A stretch of DNA of 20,603 nucleotides from Actinomycetes bacterium (GCA_021808665.1 JAKBBA010000056.1:1-20603); one strand, 5' to 3'; counted from the stretch's first letter, positions 7,429-16,327 are shown. Numbers and translations: made by a program. The notes: generated from the letters alone by a model not told the origin.

Positions 7429-8181
7429 CTAGGCTAGCGACGTAACAAGCGTCTCGAGGGCTAATACGAGTAGTCCAGCGAGGACGATCCGCTCAAAGCT
7501 CTCGGTGCTGAGGTGTTGCCGAAGCGCCGATCCGATCGCCAGGCCGCCGAGCAAAGGAACCAGTGCGGCTGCGCTCAGCGCGACCCTGGTCAGGTCGTAG
7601 TGACGGAGGACAGCGAGATACGCGACCTGAAATGCTGTCAGTACCTCGAATACGGCGGCCATCGTGAAGACAAAGGCCTCCTTGCGGAAGCCTACGGCAT
7701 TCAGGTACGTGGCGAGGACCGGTCCTGACACCCCCGTAGCGCCCTGAAGGAAGCCGACGAGGACCGCTGCCGGTGCACCAACGACTTTGCCGGTCGTAGT
7801 ACCGATACGAAACTCCGGCCGGAGCGACCTGACCACTACGTACATTACGATGACACCCGCAAGCAGTTCACCGAGGACCGTCTCTTTAGCCGTTGTAAAG
7901 AGCAAGGTGCCGGCGACGATACCGCCGAAGCCAAACAGCGTCAGGACTAGCAATGAGCGGCTACGCACCATCCCAGATCGGGAGGACCACATTTGTCCGG
8001 CGTTCGTGGCGAGATTGGTGAGCACGATGATCGGCACCGCCGCCTTTAAGCCCACGGCGTGCCCGAGAAAAGGGACCGCGACCACGTTCTGGCCGAGACC
8101 GATACTTCCCTTCACCACACCCGCCACCAGGAGACCAGCGGTAGCAAGAACGAGGGCCTCGAATCCAGCGTGCGCTACCAC
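7429..8181 (-). CDS. TSUP (TauE/SafE) family membrane permease
   Basis: About 250 hydrophobic residues with roughly eight membrane segments. The family-type N-terminal helix holds VAGVVKGSIGLG, and the repeat half holds GFLQGATGVSGPVLATYL. TSUP proteins move sulfite, sulfonates or small organic acids across the membrane. The open frame extends to 8424, but that part overlaps the upstream small gene and is not membrane-like. The GTG at 8181 overlaps that gene's stop and precedes the first helix directly. Its place in the operon suggests uptake of the substrate or export of a by-product such as sulfite. The direction and ligand cannot be read from sequence. Confidence 0.78.
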   Translation of the reverse strand: MVAHAGFEALVLATAGLLVAGVVKGSIGLGQNVVAVPFLGHAVGLKAAVPIIVLTNLATNAGQMWSSRSGMVRSRSLLVLTLFGFGGIVAGTLLFTTAKETVLGELLAGVIVMYVVVRSLRPEFRIGTTTGKVVGAPAAVLVGFLQGATGVSGPVLATYLNAVGFRKEAFVFTMAAVFEVLTAFQVAYLAVLRHYDLTRVALSAAALVPLLGGLAIGSALRQHLSTESFERIVLAGLLVLALETLVTSLA

Positions 8182-8483
8182 CGTCCCGGTTCCAGCCCCG
8201 CCAAGAGGTCTTTCGTGCCCGTACCAGTCCACTCCGCCTGTTCGGTCGGTAAGTTGCCGTTTTCTGCGGAGGACCATCGCGCGGCTGGATCCATCAAGTC
8301 GTCCTGTTGATCCGGGGACAACCATATTATGCTCTCCAGGAATAACGCGTCGAAGGTGGCCGTCCTCCCAGTTCGCAGGTCGACGAGTCGCAGGCGCAGG
8401 GCATTGCCTGTGTCGTCCTTGCATATCTCCACAGCCGCGAATTCGTTCTCGATCACAAGGCGACCGTCTTCCATCTGGAACAC
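8175..8483 (-). CDS. Small Rieske-dioxygenase-associated protein (often labelled dihydrodiol dehydrogenase)
   Basis: A 102-residue cytoplasmic-type protein with no signal or membrane segment. The central pattern is a VIENEFAAVEI strand, then LRLRL, then a FDALFLESIIW segment. It resembles from memory a small actinobacterial family often annotated as dihydrodiol dehydrogenase and found beside ring-hydroxylating dioxygenases. It is far too short to be an enzyme of the classical SDR type, so that label is doubtful. A GTG at 8483 or an ATG at 8474 may start it; neither has a strong ribosome site. It follows the beta subunit by three bases and overlaps the TSUP start, which makes it a true operon member. 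It may be an assembly or regulatory partner of the oxygenase; this is inference. Confidence 0.65.
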   Translation of the reverse strand: MFQMEDGRLVIENEFAAVEICKDDTGNALRLRLVDLRTGRTATFDALFLESIIWLSPDQQDDLMDPAARWSSAENGNLPTEQAEWTGTGTKDLLAGLEPGRW

Positions 8484-8486
8484 GTT

Positions 8487-9011
8487 CTAGAGAAGGAAGG
8501 TGAGGTTGCGGATATGGCCGTCATTATTGACCAGGCATACCTTCTTAACGCGAATCCGGAACCCGTCGCTCGCCACATCGAGGTCGTGGGTAACTGCCGC
8601 GAAATAGGTGGTCTGTATGCCGCAGCGGAATTCCGCTATCGCCTGGTTTGAACGGACCGTGACGGAGCTGTCGGTCGCGTCAAGAACCTCGATGTTCGCA
8701 ACCAGGCGCACCGTCCGGGAAGGGGGATCCTGCGAATGAGCAGCGGGGCTACGCAGACGAACTACCCGCTCCGCGAGGCGTTGGCGGTCGTCGTATATCA
8801 GCGATACGTGCTCGGTAGGATCGTAATCGTCCTCGTTGCACGGCACCCAGTAGGTGAGGGCGCCCTCCTCGGCCCACAGCGACAGCCACTGTTCATAACG
8901 GTGCTCGTCGAGCAATCGAGCTTCGTGGAATAGGAATTCAGCGGCGCCCCCTACCGGCAAGCGGTCACCCGTGACGGCAGACCTATCCCTGTCCAGATTC
9001 ACCTGACTCAC
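8487..9011 (-). CDS. Aromatic-ring-hydroxylating dioxygenase, beta subunit
   Basis: A 174-residue NTF2/SnoaL-fold small subunit that supports the alpha subunit in an (alpha-beta)n oxygenase. Recognisable parts are EFLFHEARLLDEHRYEQWLS, LTYWVP, VSLIYDDRQRLAERVVRLRS and RTVRLVANIEV, all typical of BenB/CmtAc/HcaF-like subunits. The start is GTG at 9011, overlapping the alpha stop as GTGA; a second GTG at 9002 is possible. The longer open frame to 9086 lies in the alpha gene and is not family-like. It is co-translated with alpha. Confidence 0.85.
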   Translation of the reverse strand: MSQVNLDRDRSAVTGDRLPVGGAAEFLFHEARLLDEHRYEQWLSLWAEEGALTYWVPCNEDDYDPTEHVSLIYDDRQRLAERVVRLRSPAAHSQDPPSRTVRLVANIEVLDATDSSVTVRSNQAIAEFRCGIQTTYFAAVTHDLDVASDGFRIRVKKVCLVNNDGHIRNLTFLL

Positions 9012-10354
9012 CTGTCGACCGCCCCGCTCACCACAGCCTCGGGCATCACAGTTCCCTCTGATCGTCCCGTCATTACCCAAAGCCACTGCTTAAAGCGCCC
9101 ACGATCGGTTGTCTCATCGGTGATCTGGCCAATCACGGTCCCTTTATCATCGACGGTCTCGCGCTGGAGTCCCCTCGCAAAGAGTAGCCATGGCTCCTTG
9201 TCATTCAGGTTACCTTGGTATGCGCGCTCGAACATCTCGCCGTCGTCGGGCGTCCCGAAACTGGCAGGCCCGTGGAACCACTCGTGGCCCCGGATCCGGG
9301 CCAGGTTGATCTGCTTCGGAGCACCTTTGAGGGTGGCCGGGTAGCAGTCGACCCGGGTGACACCGGGTGCCACGGGCCGCAAGACACGGATATGTGCACC
9401 GGTTAGTTGCAAGTTCGGCCACACATGCATGTGCGGATCGGCCTCCCACATGTAGCGGGCCGCTCCCTCGGGACCGTAAGCGGATTCCATCATCTCACGG
9501 TACTGTCGGTTCGCATCGGATTCGCCCACGCTGCGGGCGAATGCGAGCAGGCTTCCCGTCTCCTCCTGCTGCTCGTCGAGCCTGACGTGTCCGTTGCCGA
9601 GATCGATTGTGCGCTGACGGGACTGCTCGCCGTACTGGTTGAACGTTGCGGACGCCATGTCCTTCGATCTCACCGCCATAATGTCCTGGACGGAGCGGTG
9701 CGTGAATTCGGGGTGGTAACCGTCCATGCCGACATATTTCCAGTTGCCGAAAAACTCCATCTTTGTGACCCCGGCCCGGGCCTCGATTTCGCCGGTAGGA
9801 GACGCGTCGACAAACATGTCGATGCCCTCGCGCGCCCTCCCGAGGTAGTCTTCAAATGTAACCGGCGCCCCTCGCAGGCTGGCGAACACGAACCCTCGGT
9901 AGGTTCCCGTCTGTGCGACCTCAGTCAACCCAAGCCATGACTTGTCGAACCCGTCACCGTATCCGTTGGGAAACGGCACACCGACGAGATCTCCGTCGTT
10001 GCGGTAGGTCCACCCGTGATAACCGCAACGGAAGAAGCCGGCGTTCCCGCTGTCGCGATGGCAGACGATCGCCCCACGGTGGCGGCAGCGATTGAACAAC
10101 AGCTTGACCTCCCGTGTCCGCGAACGAGCCATAATGAGCTGCTCAGTACCGACGTGTTTGACGACATAGTCCCCTGGCTCGGGGATCTCGCTGTCATGGC
10201 CGACATACACCCACCAGTGCTCGAAGATGCGCCTCATCTCCTCCGCAAAGACGTCGGGGTGCGTGAAGACGGCGCTGTGCACTCTCTCGTCGAGGACGAG
10301 CCGGTGATAGTCAATCATTCCATCGGCTGTCATAGGTAACGGTGTTTTGGTCAT
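9008..10354 (-). CDS. Rieske aromatic-ring-hydroxylating dioxygenase, alpha subunit
   Basis: Catalytic subunit of 448 residues that adds O2 to an aromatic ring to give a cis-dihydrodiol. The Rieske [2Fe-2S] ligands are Cys90, His92, Cys110 and His113 (CRH...CGYH). The mononuclear iron site shows Asp211-x2-His214-x4-His219 (DGYHPEFTH), with Asp211 as the bridging residue to the neighbouring Rieske centre. ATG 10354 follows GGGAGG at good spacing. The open frame to 10414 overlaps the end of livF and is not family sequence. A beta subunit follows, but no ferredoxin or reductase gene is in the window. The general type is that of benzoate/cumate/terephthalate-like oxygenases; the substrate, probably an aromatic acid, is not determinable. 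Confidence 0.92.
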   Translation of the reverse strand: MTKTPLPMTADGMIDYHRLVLDERVHSAVFTHPDVFAEEMRRIFEHWWVYVGHDSEIPEPGDYVVKHVGTEQLIMARSRTREVKLLFNRCRHRGAIVCHRDSGNAGFFRCGYHGWTYRNDGDLVGVPFPNGYGDGFDKSWLGLTEVAQTGTYRGFVFASLRGAPVTFEDYLGRAREGIDMFVDASPTGEIEARAGVTKMEFFGNWKYVGMDGYHPEFTHRSVQDIMAVRSKDMASATFNQYGEQSRQRTIDLGNGHVRLDEQQEETGSLLAFARSVGESDANRQYREMMESAYGPEGAARYMWEADPHMHVWPNLQLTGAHIRVLRPVAPGVTRVDCYPATLKGAPKQINLARIRGHEWFHGPASFGTPDDGEMFERAYQGNLNDKEPWLLFARGLQRETVDDKGTVIGQITDETTDRGRFKQWLWVMTGRSEGTVMPEAVVSGAVDR

Positions 10355-10370
10355 TCGGTCCTCCCTGTTG

Positions 10371-11120
10371 TCACTTGTTCTCAGCTTCTCTCTCGAATCT
10401 GTGGGCGCCATCATGGGACGCTCCTAGGTAGTGGCTCTGGATGGACTCATCAGCGAGTAGCTCTTCGGCGACGCCAGAACGGACCACCGCGCCACTCTCC
10501 AAGACGTAAGCCCTCTTAGCTATAGCGAGACTTGCACGCAGGTTCTGCTCGACCAGCATTACGCTCCGGCCGGCAGTGTGCAGCTCCTGAAGGACAGCGA
10601 AAATCCGGTCGCATACCAAAGGAGCCAATCCGAGAGACGGCTCGTCCAGGATCAGCAACCGCGGATCCGACATCAAGGCACGGGCAATCGCTACCATTTG
10701 CTGCTGACCGCCCGACAGGGATCCCGCCATCACATCCAGGTACGGCCGCAGCTCAGGAAAGAGACTTAAGCAGTAGTCCTGCCGCTGAGGCAAGCGGCGG
10801 CCCTTCCTCTTGCTGAAGTATCCGAGAGTCAAGTTATCACGGACGGACATGCCTGGAAAGAGCTGGCGACCCTCGGGAACCAAGACGACGCCCATAGTCA
10901 CCATCTCATGCGCTGGAAGCCTTGAGGTGTCCTTGCCACAAAACGTTACTGATCCGCTCATCGGCGGCTCAAGACCTGCGATACAACGCAACAGTGTCGT
11001 CTTCCCCGCGCCGTTTGCACCAAGAAGTGCGACCAGCTCGCCTTCGGATACCGATATTGAAACCTCGCGGACTGCAGGAGATCCCCCATAGCCAACCGTT
11101 AGAGAATCAACTTCAAGCAC
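10371..11120 (-). CDS. livF: ABC transporter ATP-binding protein, branched-chain type (LivF)
   Basis: A 249-residue ATPase of the hydrophobic amino acid transporter family. Walker A GANGAGKTT is at 34-42, the signature LSGGQQ at 135-140, and Walker B LLILDE at 155-160. VPEGRQLFPGMSVRDNL is the LivF-type segment. GTG 11120 overlaps the end of the LivM-LivG fusion by 8 bases. The Rieske alpha gene begins 16 bases downstream, so transport and oxygenase are probably on one message. In catabolic clusters, transporters of this class import aromatic acids. Confidence 0.92.
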   Translation of the reverse strand: MLEVDSLTVGYGGSPAVREVSISVSEGELVALLGANGAGKTTLLRCIAGLEPPMSGSVTFCGKDTSRLPAHEMVTMGVVLVPEGRQLFPGMSVRDNLTLGYFSKRKGRRLPQRQDYCLSLFPELRPYLDVMAGSLSGGQQQMVAIARALMSDPRLLILDEPSLGLAPLVCDRIFAVLQELHTAGRSVMLVEQNLRASLAIAKRAYVLESGAVVRSGVAEELLADESIQSHYLGASHDGAHRFEREAENK

Positions 11121-13083
11121 GGTCGGCGCCCCCCGTCATCGAACGCGGCCCTGGAGCAGCTGATGCTCTTTCTTGACCGAGGTATGCATCGATGACAGCC
11201 GTAACCTTCCGAATCTCGTCAGGGGTTCCGGAACCAATCACATTTCCTTGATCGAGGACGATAACCTGATGCGAAATAGACATGACGAGATCCATGTTGT
11301 GCTCGACCAGCAACACGGTACAACCACTCTCGTTGAGTTTCTTGAACAGCTCAGCCAACTCTCCGCGCTCATGGTCGTTTGAGCCGGCGGCCGGTTCGTC
11401 CACGACCAGCAGTGATGGCCTGGCCATTAAGGCGCGGGCGATCTCGAGACGACGCTGGTGTCCCAGGGGAAGCTGACCGGCCGGACGATCGTCAAATCCT
11501 TCGAGGCCGATCAGGCGTATCAACTGCCGGGCGAACTCCGCGTCGTCCTTCTCGCGCTTGCGGTATCCACGGAGACCTAGAAGTGCTCCGGGGAGGGAGC
11601 CGGCTGATAGTGCACTTCCGCCCGTCAACACGTTGTCCAGAGCGCTCATGGTGAGCTCCAGTCGAGGGGTCTGGAACGTCCGTCCGATTCCCGCTCTCGC
11701 AACTTTGTGCGGCAAGGGCTGGTGCATTCGTTTACCATTTAACTCCAGCACACCTCGATCCGGAGCTACGGCCCCGGTGATGACGTTTAGCAAGGTGGTC
11801 TTTCCGGCGCCGTTTGGGCCGATCACCGACGTTATGGAGCCGGATGGGACAGCAAACGTCACGCCCGACAGAACATGGAGACCAGAAAACGACTTCACTA
11901 TACCCTGCACCCGCAGGATGTCTTCTGTCCTGTGTGTACCCGGCGGCTGCCCGCAACCACTCGCCGGTGGTGACTCGGTCTGGGCGACGCGGAGGGAAAC
12001 TGGGAGAGCTAACTCCGATATTGGAAGTCGCTCCTGGCGTAACCGCCCGGCAGTTCGCCGCCAAGGACCACGTTTCGCTACGCGTTGCACCGCCGCTGCA
12101 ACACCGGGAACGATGCCCATCGGAAAGAACCTGAGCACTGCCAGCAGAACGCCTCCGTCGATGAGCAACTGGAAGCGCTGCGCGCTCGGGGCGATCTGTG
12201 GGACAGCCTGGAGTATCGCTACTCCAATTATCGCTCCGATGATGCTGCCTACGCCTCCGAGCACATGCATCACGAACACCTGAAGGCTCGCCTGGTAACC
12301 CACGAGACCCGGTGACACGAATTGTAGCGTCCCCGCATAAAGCGCTCCGGCGACCCCGGCTAGCGCTGCGCTGATCACAAAAGCTGCGACCTTATATCGC
12401 ACCACCGGTACCCCGAGTGAACCGGCCATCAGTTCATCTCTGCCGATTGCCTTCAAGGCGCGTCCTCTAGGCGACTTGGCGAACTGGTGCAGAACTACCC
12501 CGACGACGACGACGACAACCCAAGCGAGCACGTACTGGCGCAAAGGAGAGCTGATGGCGTAGCCAGCGAAGGAGATGGACGGTACGATCTCCCCGCTGGG
12601 ACCTCCCGTAACCTTACTCCATCCGGAACTGATCGTCTCGACGATGTCAGCAAAGGCGAGGGTGGCCAAGGCAAGGTATAGCCCACGCATCCGGAGGAGT
12701 ACCACACCCATCACAAGAGCGACCGCGACGCACAACACCAAGCCGAACGCCAGGCCTGCGAGGGCTGGCCAGTGATAGCGAGCACTCATGTGGGCCATGG
12801 TGTAGGCAGTGACGGCCATGAAGCCCCCTTGGCCGAGCGATAATTGCCCGCTGTAACCGTGAAGGGCTACGAGCCCGATGGTCACGAGGGCCAACTCGCC
12901 GACCTCCGTAGCGACAGTCATGTTGGCAGCGCTCAACAAAGTGGGCAGAACAACTAGTACGGCGATACCCAATGCAAGTCCAAGGCTCGTGGCGCCTGCC
13001 GTTCCTATCTTGAGGCCTGCACGGACTATTCGCGGAGGCATCACCTCGTCATCGGCTATCGGCTCCATCTCGGTCATGAACAT
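11113..13083 (-). CDS. Fused ABC permease-ATPase (LivM-LivG)
   Basis: One 656-residue chain. The N-terminal ~335 residues form a LivM-type permease with several membrane helices and the GYSGQLSLGQGGFMA motif at 76-90. A linker of about 50 residues follows. From ~388 there is a LivG-type ATPase with Walker A GPNGAGKTT at 422-430, the Q-loop TFQTPRL, the signature variant LPLGHQRR at 538-545 (usually LSYGxQRR) and Walker B LLVVDEP at 558-564. There is no stop or frameshift in the linker, so the fusion is real in this sequence. An ATG at 13077 is an alternative start. The partner permease LivH is upstream and LivF downstream, giving a complete importer. Confidence 0.9.
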   Translation of the reverse strand: MFMTEMEPIADDEVMPPRIVRAGLKIGTAGATSLGLALGIAVLVVLPTLLSAANMTVATEVGELALVTIGLVALHGYSGQLSLGQGGFMAVTAYTMAHMSARYHWPALAGLAFGLVLCVAVALVMGVVLLRMRGLYLALATLAFADIVETISSGWSKVTGGPSGEIVPSISFAGYAISSPLRQYVLAWVVVVVVGVVLHQFAKSPRGRALKAIGRDELMAGSLGVPVVRYKVAAFVISAALAGVAGALYAGTLQFVSPGLVGYQASLQVFVMHVLGGVGSIIGAIIGVAILQAVPQIAPSAQRFQLLIDGGVLLAVLRFFPMGIVPGVAAAVQRVAKRGPWRRTAGRLRQERLPISELALPVSLRVAQTESPPASGCGQPPGTHRTEDILRVQGIVKSFSGLHVLSGVTFAVPSGSITSVIGPNGAGKTTLLNVITGAVAPDRGVLELNGKRMHQPLPHKVARAGIGRTFQTPRLELTMSALDNVLTGGSALSAGSLPGALLGLRGYRKREKDDAEFARQLIRLIGLEGFDDRPAGQLPLGHQRRLEIARALMARPSLLVVDEPAAGSNDHERGELAELFKKLNESGCTVLLVEHNMDLVMSISHQVIVLDQGNVIGSGTPDEIRKVTAVIDAYLGQERASAAPGPRSMTGGADRA

Positions 13084-13097
13084 CTAGCCACCGGGAT

Positions 13098-13982
13098 TCA
13101 GACCCGCCTGACAACATCGCCGGAACGGCCCAGTACTCCTGCAGGAAACACAGCAAGAACGACCATGAGGATCGCAAACACAATGGCGGTTCCGAACAAT
13201 GCAGACACGTACCCGGTCACGACAGCATTCAGAAGTCCAACGCTGATGCCCCCGAGGATCGCTCCCGAACTTTTACCAAACCCGCCGATGCCAAGCGCGA
13301 TGAACGCGTACAACAAGAATCCTATACCTGAGTCGAAGGAAACGAATGTGATCGGCACGATTAGAACGCCAGCGAGAGTCGCTAGGGCCGCCGCTACCAT
13401 GAAAGTCACCCTGGTCGCCTTTTCAGTCTTGATCCCGACGAGCTTCGCCGCCTCCTTGTTCTGCGAGATCGCGCGAAGCGCCTTCCCCCAAACTGTACGG
13501 TTGAAGACGAGCCACACAGCGATAGACGCCGAAACGCATGCGCCGACCACCCACATTGTCTGGGTTGGGATACTCACTCCGCTAACCAGGTACGGCCTCG
13601 CACCGCTGAATGAGCGAAGGCCGTAGACGTTGGTTCCCCATACGGCCTGTTCGACTCCTCTCATGATCAAGGCGACCGCCAGAGTAATTATAAACGGTGA
13701 TCGGATCCTTGAACCACCCCGCGAGGGTGCACGGATGCTGATGTCGAACTGGACCGCTCCTAGGACCGCCGCCCCCGCCATCGCCGTCACGATGGCGATG
13801 GGTAAAGGCAAACCATGACCGACAATCCCGATAACAACGAACGCGCCCAGCACGGCGAACTCGGTAACGGCTACATTAAGCACGTCCGCACTCATAATAA
13901 TGAGATTGATGGCAATGCCGAGAAGAGCGTAACAACTGCCCGTCGTCAGGCCGGAGATGAGGGTATCGAGCAAACGCACCAT
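13098..13982 (-). CDS. livH: ABC transporter permease, branched-chain type (LivH)
   Basis: A 294-residue integral membrane protein with about eight helices. It begins in the family style (LISGLTTGSCYALLGIAINLI) and carries the cytoplasmic coupling segment GKALRAISQNKEAAKLVGI, followed by the GGFGKSSGAILGG loop. It forms the channel with the permease half of the downstream fusion protein. ATG 13982 follows the binding-protein stop by 17 bases; the ribosome site is weak (GCAGG). Confidence 0.92.
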   Translation of the reverse strand: MVRLLDTLISGLTTGSCYALLGIAINLIIMSADVLNVAVTEFAVLGAFVVIGIVGHGLPLPIAIVTAMAGAAVLGAVQFDISIRAPSRGGSRIRSPFIITLAVALIMRGVEQAVWGTNVYGLRSFSGARPYLVSGVSIPTQTMWVVGACVSASIAVWLVFNRTVWGKALRAISQNKEAAKLVGIKTEKATRVTFMVAAALATLAGVLIVPITFVSFDSGIGFLLYAFIALGIGGFGKSSGAILGGISVGLLNAVVTGYVSALFGTAIVFAILMVVLAVFPAGVLGRSGDVVRRV

Positions 13983-13999
13983 ACGCGGTACCTGCGGCT

Positions 14000-15217
14000 T
14001 TACGACGCGCCAGGCGGCACTACGTAAGTGCCGTTCTCGACCTGAGCTATGACGAGCGAATTGTTCTGAAGGCTCTTCTCGCCTTTGTGATCAGTCGAGG
14101 TGATGTTGTAGACGCCTTCCATCCCCTGGTAGTTCACGACATGCTCAAGCGCATTCACTTCGGCGGACAGGTTCGTGCCACCTTCGGTGAGTGCTCGCAC
14201 CACCATATTGACAGGATCATAGGCCAGAACTCCGCCTTCGTCGAGCGGCTGGTGTGCAGACGACTCAATAAGGGCATTGGCGTTCTTGCCCATGACTGCG
14301 TATGGATCGGTCGAAGGAAGTTTGTTCCACAGAATGGCCTTGAACACCGGTGCAAAAAGTTCCTTCGGGTTGAAGGAAGCAGTGGATTGGGCGAACTTCA
14401 GGCTTCCATTCGCCCATGACACTATTAGTGGGATGTTGCTGGTTGACTCCTGCGTGAACGCCTTTGCCACCACGTTGGCGGGAAGACCCGAAACCCAGGA
14501 GATGAGCGCTTGCGGCTTGGAGCCCAGTACGTTGGCTAACTCCGGAGTGATGTCAGGGTTCGTCGGGTCGAAGGCTACTGCACCCGCAAGTTTCATGCCG
14601 AGGCTTTGACCGTAGCTTCCCTTTAGCACTGATTCAACTTCCTGCTGCGCTATCGATCCGGCGGCGTCGTTCGAGCTTAGGAGCCCGACTCGTGATAGCC
14701 CTTTTTGTTTTAGAAAACGCAAGGTGGCACCCAGCGGTGACGAGTCATATGGAGAAATAGAGAAAATGTTGGATGGCACCGGCGGTGTATAGCCACTACC
14801 GAAGTCCACGATAAGTGTATGAGCACCAAAGGGCTGGATCGCCGTCATAGTGGTGGCGGTAGGGCCGAACATCATGACATTGGCATGCGCCGCAACGAAT
14901 GCCTTGGCATCGAGAATTGCCTGGTTGGGATTGTTCTGATTGTCCTTGACGATAACCTCGACCTTGTGACCGTGGATTCCCCCCGAAGAGTTGATCTTGG
15001 CGAACATCGCCTGAGCCATACTGGCCTCTTGGGCGCCGAAAGCGGCGGCGGGACCCGTTAGGTCAGTTGATACTCCCACAACATACGGCGACCCACCGGC
15101 AGTACTTGATGCAGGTGTGCTCGTAGATACGGCTGTTCCTTGCTTGTTGGTGCTTCCGCAGGCGGCCGCCAGAAGAGCGAGTCCGCCGACAGAAGCCGCA
15201 ACCTTGTAGCGTTTCAT
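14000..15217 (-). CDS. livK: ABC transporter substrate-binding lipoprotein (LivK-like)
   Basis: A 405-residue periplasmic-binding protein (type I fold) anchored as a lipoprotein. It has a short Lys/Arg N-terminus, a hydrophobic core and lipobox LAAAC with Cys20, then a Ser/Thr/Ala-rich linker. The YVVGVSTDLTGPAAAFG opening is typical of the Leu/Ile/Val-binding family, as are the later ISPYDSSP and LAYDPVNMV segments. ATG 15217 has AAGGGGAA just upstream, the strongest ribosome site in this operon. This fits the high stoichiometry of binding proteins. The context suggests an aromatic acid as ligand. Confidence 0.92.
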   Translation of the reverse strand: MKRYKVAASVGGLALLAAACGSTNKQGTAVSTSTPASSTAGGSPYVVGVSTDLTGPAAAFGAQEASMAQAMFAKINSSGGIHGHKVEVIVKDNQNNPNQAILDAKAFVAAHANVMMFGPTATTMTAIQPFGAHTLIVDFGSGYTPPVPSNIFSISPYDSSPLGATLRFLKQKGLSRVGLLSSNDAAGSIAQQEVESVLKGSYGQSLGMKLAGAVAFDPTNPDITPELANVLGSKPQALISWVSGLPANVVAKAFTQESTSNIPLIVSWANGSLKFAQSTASFNPKELFAPVFKAILWNKLPSTDPYAVMGKNANALIESSAHQPLDEGGVLAYDPVNMVVRALTEGGTNLSAEVNALEHVVNYQGMEGVYNITSTDHKGEKSLQNNSLVIAQVENGTYVVPPGAS

Positions 15218-15286
15218 TTGTTCCCCTTTTCTTTCTTCATAGATTTGCAGTTTGTTTCACACCTTGGTCGTCCAGTTTCTCGCCAC

Positions 15287-16327
15287 CTACCTGCTAGATC
15301 GAGCAACGGAAGCGAAGAGACGGCTCGCGTTACCACGCCTTATCTTGTCGAGCGACTCTTCTCCCAACCGTTCCAGGTGGCTCAATATCGCTCCGGGCGG
15401 TGATTCCCGAGCATCGAATGGATAGTCGCTGCCCACCATGACGTTGTCTATGCCGAACCTGGCGATCGACATCTGAAGGCAAAGCGGATCGTATGCAAGC
15501 GTGTCACACATGAACCTACTGGCAGCGTCGAGAGGCGAGACCGCGCTACCGGTACCCTGAGGAAAGATATCGAAGCCTCGATCGAGTCGCGGTAAGATCG
15601 ATGGGAGCGCTCCACCAGCGTGCGCGAGGCAGATCTGTACGTTCGGCCACCGATCGAACACACCGCCGAGAGCTAACTTAGCTGCGGCAGTCGCCGTCTC
15701 GCAAGGCATGCCTGCACCGAATTGGAGACTTGGCGTTGTGAACCTAGAGGCATCCGGGAATTCAGCCGGATGGACAAAGACCAGCGCTCCAAGCCGCTCG
15801 GCGGCGGCGAAGAACGGTTCGAGGCTCGTATCGCTAAGCTCCCGGCCGGCCACATACGAGCCAACCTCGACTCCGAGGAATCCGAGGGAACGGACACAGT
15901 ACTCAAGCTCATGTATCGCCGCAGCGGTGTCCTGGAGAGGGACAGCGCCTAGAGCGGCGAAACGTTCGGCGCTCTCATCTCTCAGACTGGCAAGGAACTG
16001 ATTCTGGAAGCGGCACAGCTCCCGTGCGCCATCGGCTGGGGCCCGGTAACAGAACGTGACTGGTACCGGGGAAAGGACCTGGACAGCAACCCCTTCCTGG
16101 TCCATGTCAGCCAGTCGCCGCGCTGCCGACCAGGAACGGCTGTCGATCGTCCTGAAGTAGCGACCACCTACTAAGATCTCGGCTTCGTCATTCCCTATAG
16201 GGCGCACGCTTGGCCAACTGTCGAACGGATATCGGTCCTCTAGGCGGGGCATTGCGGGCGAGATCGCGTGCGTGTGTATATCGACTACGTCATTCAACAC
16301 AGGCCCGTCACAGTCGCTCAGCACGTC
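15287..16327 (-). CDS. ACMSD-like metal-dependent decarboxylase (amidohydrolase superfamily)
   Basis: Closest in pattern to 2-amino-3-carboxymuconate-6-semialdehyde decarboxylase. It has DIHTH (His17, His19), MDQEGVAVQV, AVPLQD, VFVHP (His185), ICLAHAGG (His235) and VMVGSDYPF (Asp300), i.e. the complete metal set. It is about 346 residues. In the pra pathway the decarboxylase PraH removes CO2 from 5-carboxy-2-hydroxymuconate-6-semialdehyde and belongs to this group as I recall. The gene is next to the ring-cleavage dioxygenase, so removing a carboxylate from the cleavage product is the likely job. The start is uncertain: TTG 16342, GTG 16327 (overlapping the dioxygenase stop, chosen) or GTG 16300. 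Family members can also decarboxylate aromatic acids directly. Confidence 0.78.
   Translation of the reverse strand, partial: DVLSDCDGPVLNDVVDIHTHAISPAMPRLEDRYPFDSWPSVRPIGNDEAEILVGGRYFRTIDSRSWSAARRLADMDQEGVAVQVLSPVPVTFCYRAPADGARELCRFQNQFLASLRDESAERFAALGAVPLQDTAAAIHELEYCVRSLGFLGVEVGSYVAGRELSDTSLEPFFAAAERLGALVFVHPAEFPDASRFTTPSLQFGAGMPCETATAAAKLALGGVFDRWPNVQICLAHAGGALPSILPRLDRGFDIFPQGTGSAVSPLDAASRFMCDTLAYDPLCLQMSIARFGIDNVMVGSDYPFDARESPPGAILSHLERLGEESLDKIRRGNASRLFASVARSSR

Noticed and set aside
8182..8424. Longer N-terminus for the TSUP permease
   Set aside because: The extra ~80 residues are hydrophilic and lie inside the small upstream gene in another phase. The GTG at 8181 gives the normal family length.
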